A stretch of DNA of 7,773 nt from Bacillota bacterium (GTDB taxonomy: Bacteria; Bacillota; Clostridia; Lachnospirales; Lachnospiraceae): contig JAIIAN010000143.1 in NCBI GenBank assembly GCA_022717655.1, forward strand, positions 1 to 7,773, written 5' to 3'. A model generated the notes under the pieces. That model did not search any database. It had not been told where the DNA came from and saw only the letters and a list, made by a program, of their open reading frames with translations. Numbering within the stretch: the stretch's first letter is position 1; each line of letters starts with the position of its first letter. Made by a program: the position numbers and the translations under genes. This document shows, in pieces, positions 6,407-7,773 of this stretch.

Positions 6407-6417
6407 GAGGTGAAGAT

Positions 6418-7773
6418 ATGTTTTGTATTGAAGAAGAATTAAAAAAACTCCCAGGAAAACCAGGGGTTTATATTATGCATGATGCAGACGACTCGATTAT
6501 CTATGTTGGAAAGGCAATCAGCTTGAAAAACCGTGTGCGTCAGTATTTTCAAAGCAGTCGAAATCTGGGTGTAAAAAAAGAGCAGATGGTGGAACAGATT
6601 GCAAGGTTTGAGTATATTGTAACGGATTCGGAGTTAGAAGCACTGGTATTGGAATGTAATTTGATTAAAGAGCACAGACCAAAATACAATACTATGTTAA
6701 AGGACGATAAGACCTATCCGTTTATCAAAGTAACTTTGCAGGAAGAGTATCCAAGGATTCAGATTGTCCGTCAGATGAAAAAAGACAAGGCAAAGTATTA
6801 TGGTCCGTATACAAGCGGACTTGCGGTAAAAGACGTGGTGGAACTGGTGACGAAATTATATCATTTGCGGACCTGCAGCCGAAATCTGCCAAAAGATATC
6901 GGAAAAGAAAGACCCTGCCTGTATTACCAAATTCACCAGTGTGATGCACCTTGTCAGGGGTCTATTTCAAAAGAAGAGTACCATAAAAAGGTAGAAGAAC
7001 TGATTTCATTTTTGAATGGAAATCACAAAGAAATCTTAAAAGAATTGGGACAAAAGATGTTTCGTGCGTCCGAAGAACTGCGCTTTGAAGATGCGGCACA
7101 GTACCGTGATTTGATAGAGAGTGTAAAGAAGGTTGCGGAACGCCAGAAAATTACAGACCAGCATGGGGAAGATAAAGATGTGATTGCAGTGGCACAGGAA
7201 AATGACGATGTAGTAGCACAGGTATTTTTTATCCGTGGTGGAAAACTAATTGGAAGAGACCATTTCTTTTTGCATACGGCAGGAGAGGAAAAAACAGTAA
7301 TTTTATCAAGTTTTATCAAACAGTTTTATGCAGGGACTGCAATGATTCCAAAGGAAATTATGATTGAAAATGAAATTGAGGACCGTGAAATAATTGAAAC
7401 CTGGCTTTCAAACCGCAGAGGAACAAAAGTGCAGATTCGTGTGCCGAAAAAGGGAACAAAAGAAAAATTAGTAGAGCTTGCGAAGAATAATGCCAAAATG
7501 GTACTTGAAAAAGATAAAGAGCGTTTAAAACGGGAAGAAGGACGAACCATCGGAGCAGTAAAAGAAATCAGTAAGCTGTTAAATCTTTCAAGTGTACAGC
7601 GTATGGAAGCCTATGATATTTCCAATATCAGTGGATTTCAGTCAGTTGGTTCTATGGTTGTGTATGAAAATGGAAAACCAAAACGGAGTGATTATCGAAA
7701 ATTTCGGATAAAAACGGTAGAAGGACCAAATGATTATGCAAGCATGGAAGAGGTTTTGACCCGACGATTTGAG
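6418..7773 (+). CDS. uvrC: UvrABC excinuclease subunit C (3' end outside window)
   Basis: UvrC makes both incisions around a DNA lesion held by UvrB in nucleotide excision repair. The start ATG 6418 follows GAGGTGA (6407-6413) by 4 bases. The frame stays open for 452 codons to the edge; the family is about 600-620 residues, so the end of the second nuclease domain and the helix-hairpin-helix DNA-binding domain are cut off. Seen in order: GIY-YIG nuclease (GVYIM at 16-20, YVGK at 29-32, R39, E79 in LECNLIK), a cysteine set C153, C167, C175, C179 matching the iron-sulfur cysteines known in E. coli UvrC (with two extra residues in the first gap), the UVR helix pair that binds UvrB (about 204-238), and the start of the RNase H-like nuclease with D400 (YDISNIS) and D439 (NDYAS), equivalent to E. 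coli D399 and D438. All visible catalytic residues are intact. It is separated from ftsH by a terminator and so probably transcribed alone or with downstream genes. Confidence 0.97.
   Translation, partial: MFCIEEELKKLPGKPGVYIMHDADDSIIYVGKAISLKNRVRQYFQSSRNLGVKKEQMVEQIARFEYIVTDSELEALVLECNLIKEHRPKYNTMLKDDKTYPFIKVTLQEEYPRIQIVRQMKKDKAKYYGPYTSGLAVKDVVELVTKLYHLRTCSRNLPKDIGKERPCLYYQIHQCDAPCQGSISKEEYHKKVEELISFLNGNHKEILKELGQKMFRASEELRFEDAAQYRDLIESVKKVAERQKITDQHGEDKDVIAVAQENDDVVAQVFFIRGGKLIGRDHFFLHTAGEEKTVILSSFIKQFYAGTAMIPKEIMIENEIEDREIIETWLSNRRGTKVQIRVPKKGTKEKLVELAKNNAKMVLEKDKERLKREEGRTIGAVKEISKLLNLSSVQRMEAYDISNISGFQSVGSMVVYENGKPKRSDYRKFRIKTVEGPNDYASMEEVLTRRFE

Noticed and set aside
1..7773. Mobile element or defence system explaining the rearranged left part
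   Set aside because: No transposase, integrase, terminal inverted repeats, target duplications, CRISPR repeats or toxin-antitoxin pair could be found around the scars.

Overview
The window is low-GC Gram-positive DNA, most likely from a Clostridia/Lachnospiraceae genome. This rests on strong AGGAGG-type ribosome sites, TTG/GTG-tolerant AT-rich coding, a DUF1846 gene, a clostridial-style FtsH and UvrC, and NEAT-type heme-binding surface protein sequence. The genus cannot be set from sequence reading alone.

The left third (1-2451, + strand) is AT-rich, accessory and decayed. It opens with the 3' part of a gene whose product ends in a PAS-like C-terminal half, one membrane helix and a short outer tail (3-560). 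A long hairpin terminator follows (609-676). Next come two overlapping reading frames (688-1752 and 1743-2366). Together they look like the wreck of a secreted, multi-domain NEAT heme-binding protein. The last NEAT-like domain runs directly, in frame, into the C-terminal quarter of an ABC-transporter ATPase (C-loop remnant, Walker B, D-loop, H-loop). Its own stop codon and terminator (2411-2451) are retained. The simplest reading is that a heme-uptake-type locus lost its middle by deletion, leaving the two ends joined. Three scars support this: no ribosome site and a shortened signal peptide at the 5' end, a frame change at about 1740, and the fusion at about 2136-2147.

The right two thirds (2452-7773) are orderly core genome. 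A complete DUF1846/UPF0371 gene lies on the - strand (2464-3939), converging on the shared terminator. A 200-bp divergent spacer carries a clear promoter for ftsH (4156-6234) and a weaker one for the DUF1846 gene. ftsH ends at a hairpin terminator (6251-6288). A spacer with no recognised gene leads into uvrC (6418 to the window edge), whose last roughly 150-170 codons lie outside. FtsH (membrane protein quality control) and UvrC (nucleotide excision repair) are housekeeping functions with no direct link. They are separated by a terminator and are probably separate transcription units.

I see no tRNA, rRNA, CRISPR array, complete insertion sequence or phage module. I do not see convincing evidence of a new multi-gene system. 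The most noteworthy item is the decayed NEAT-ABC chimera.
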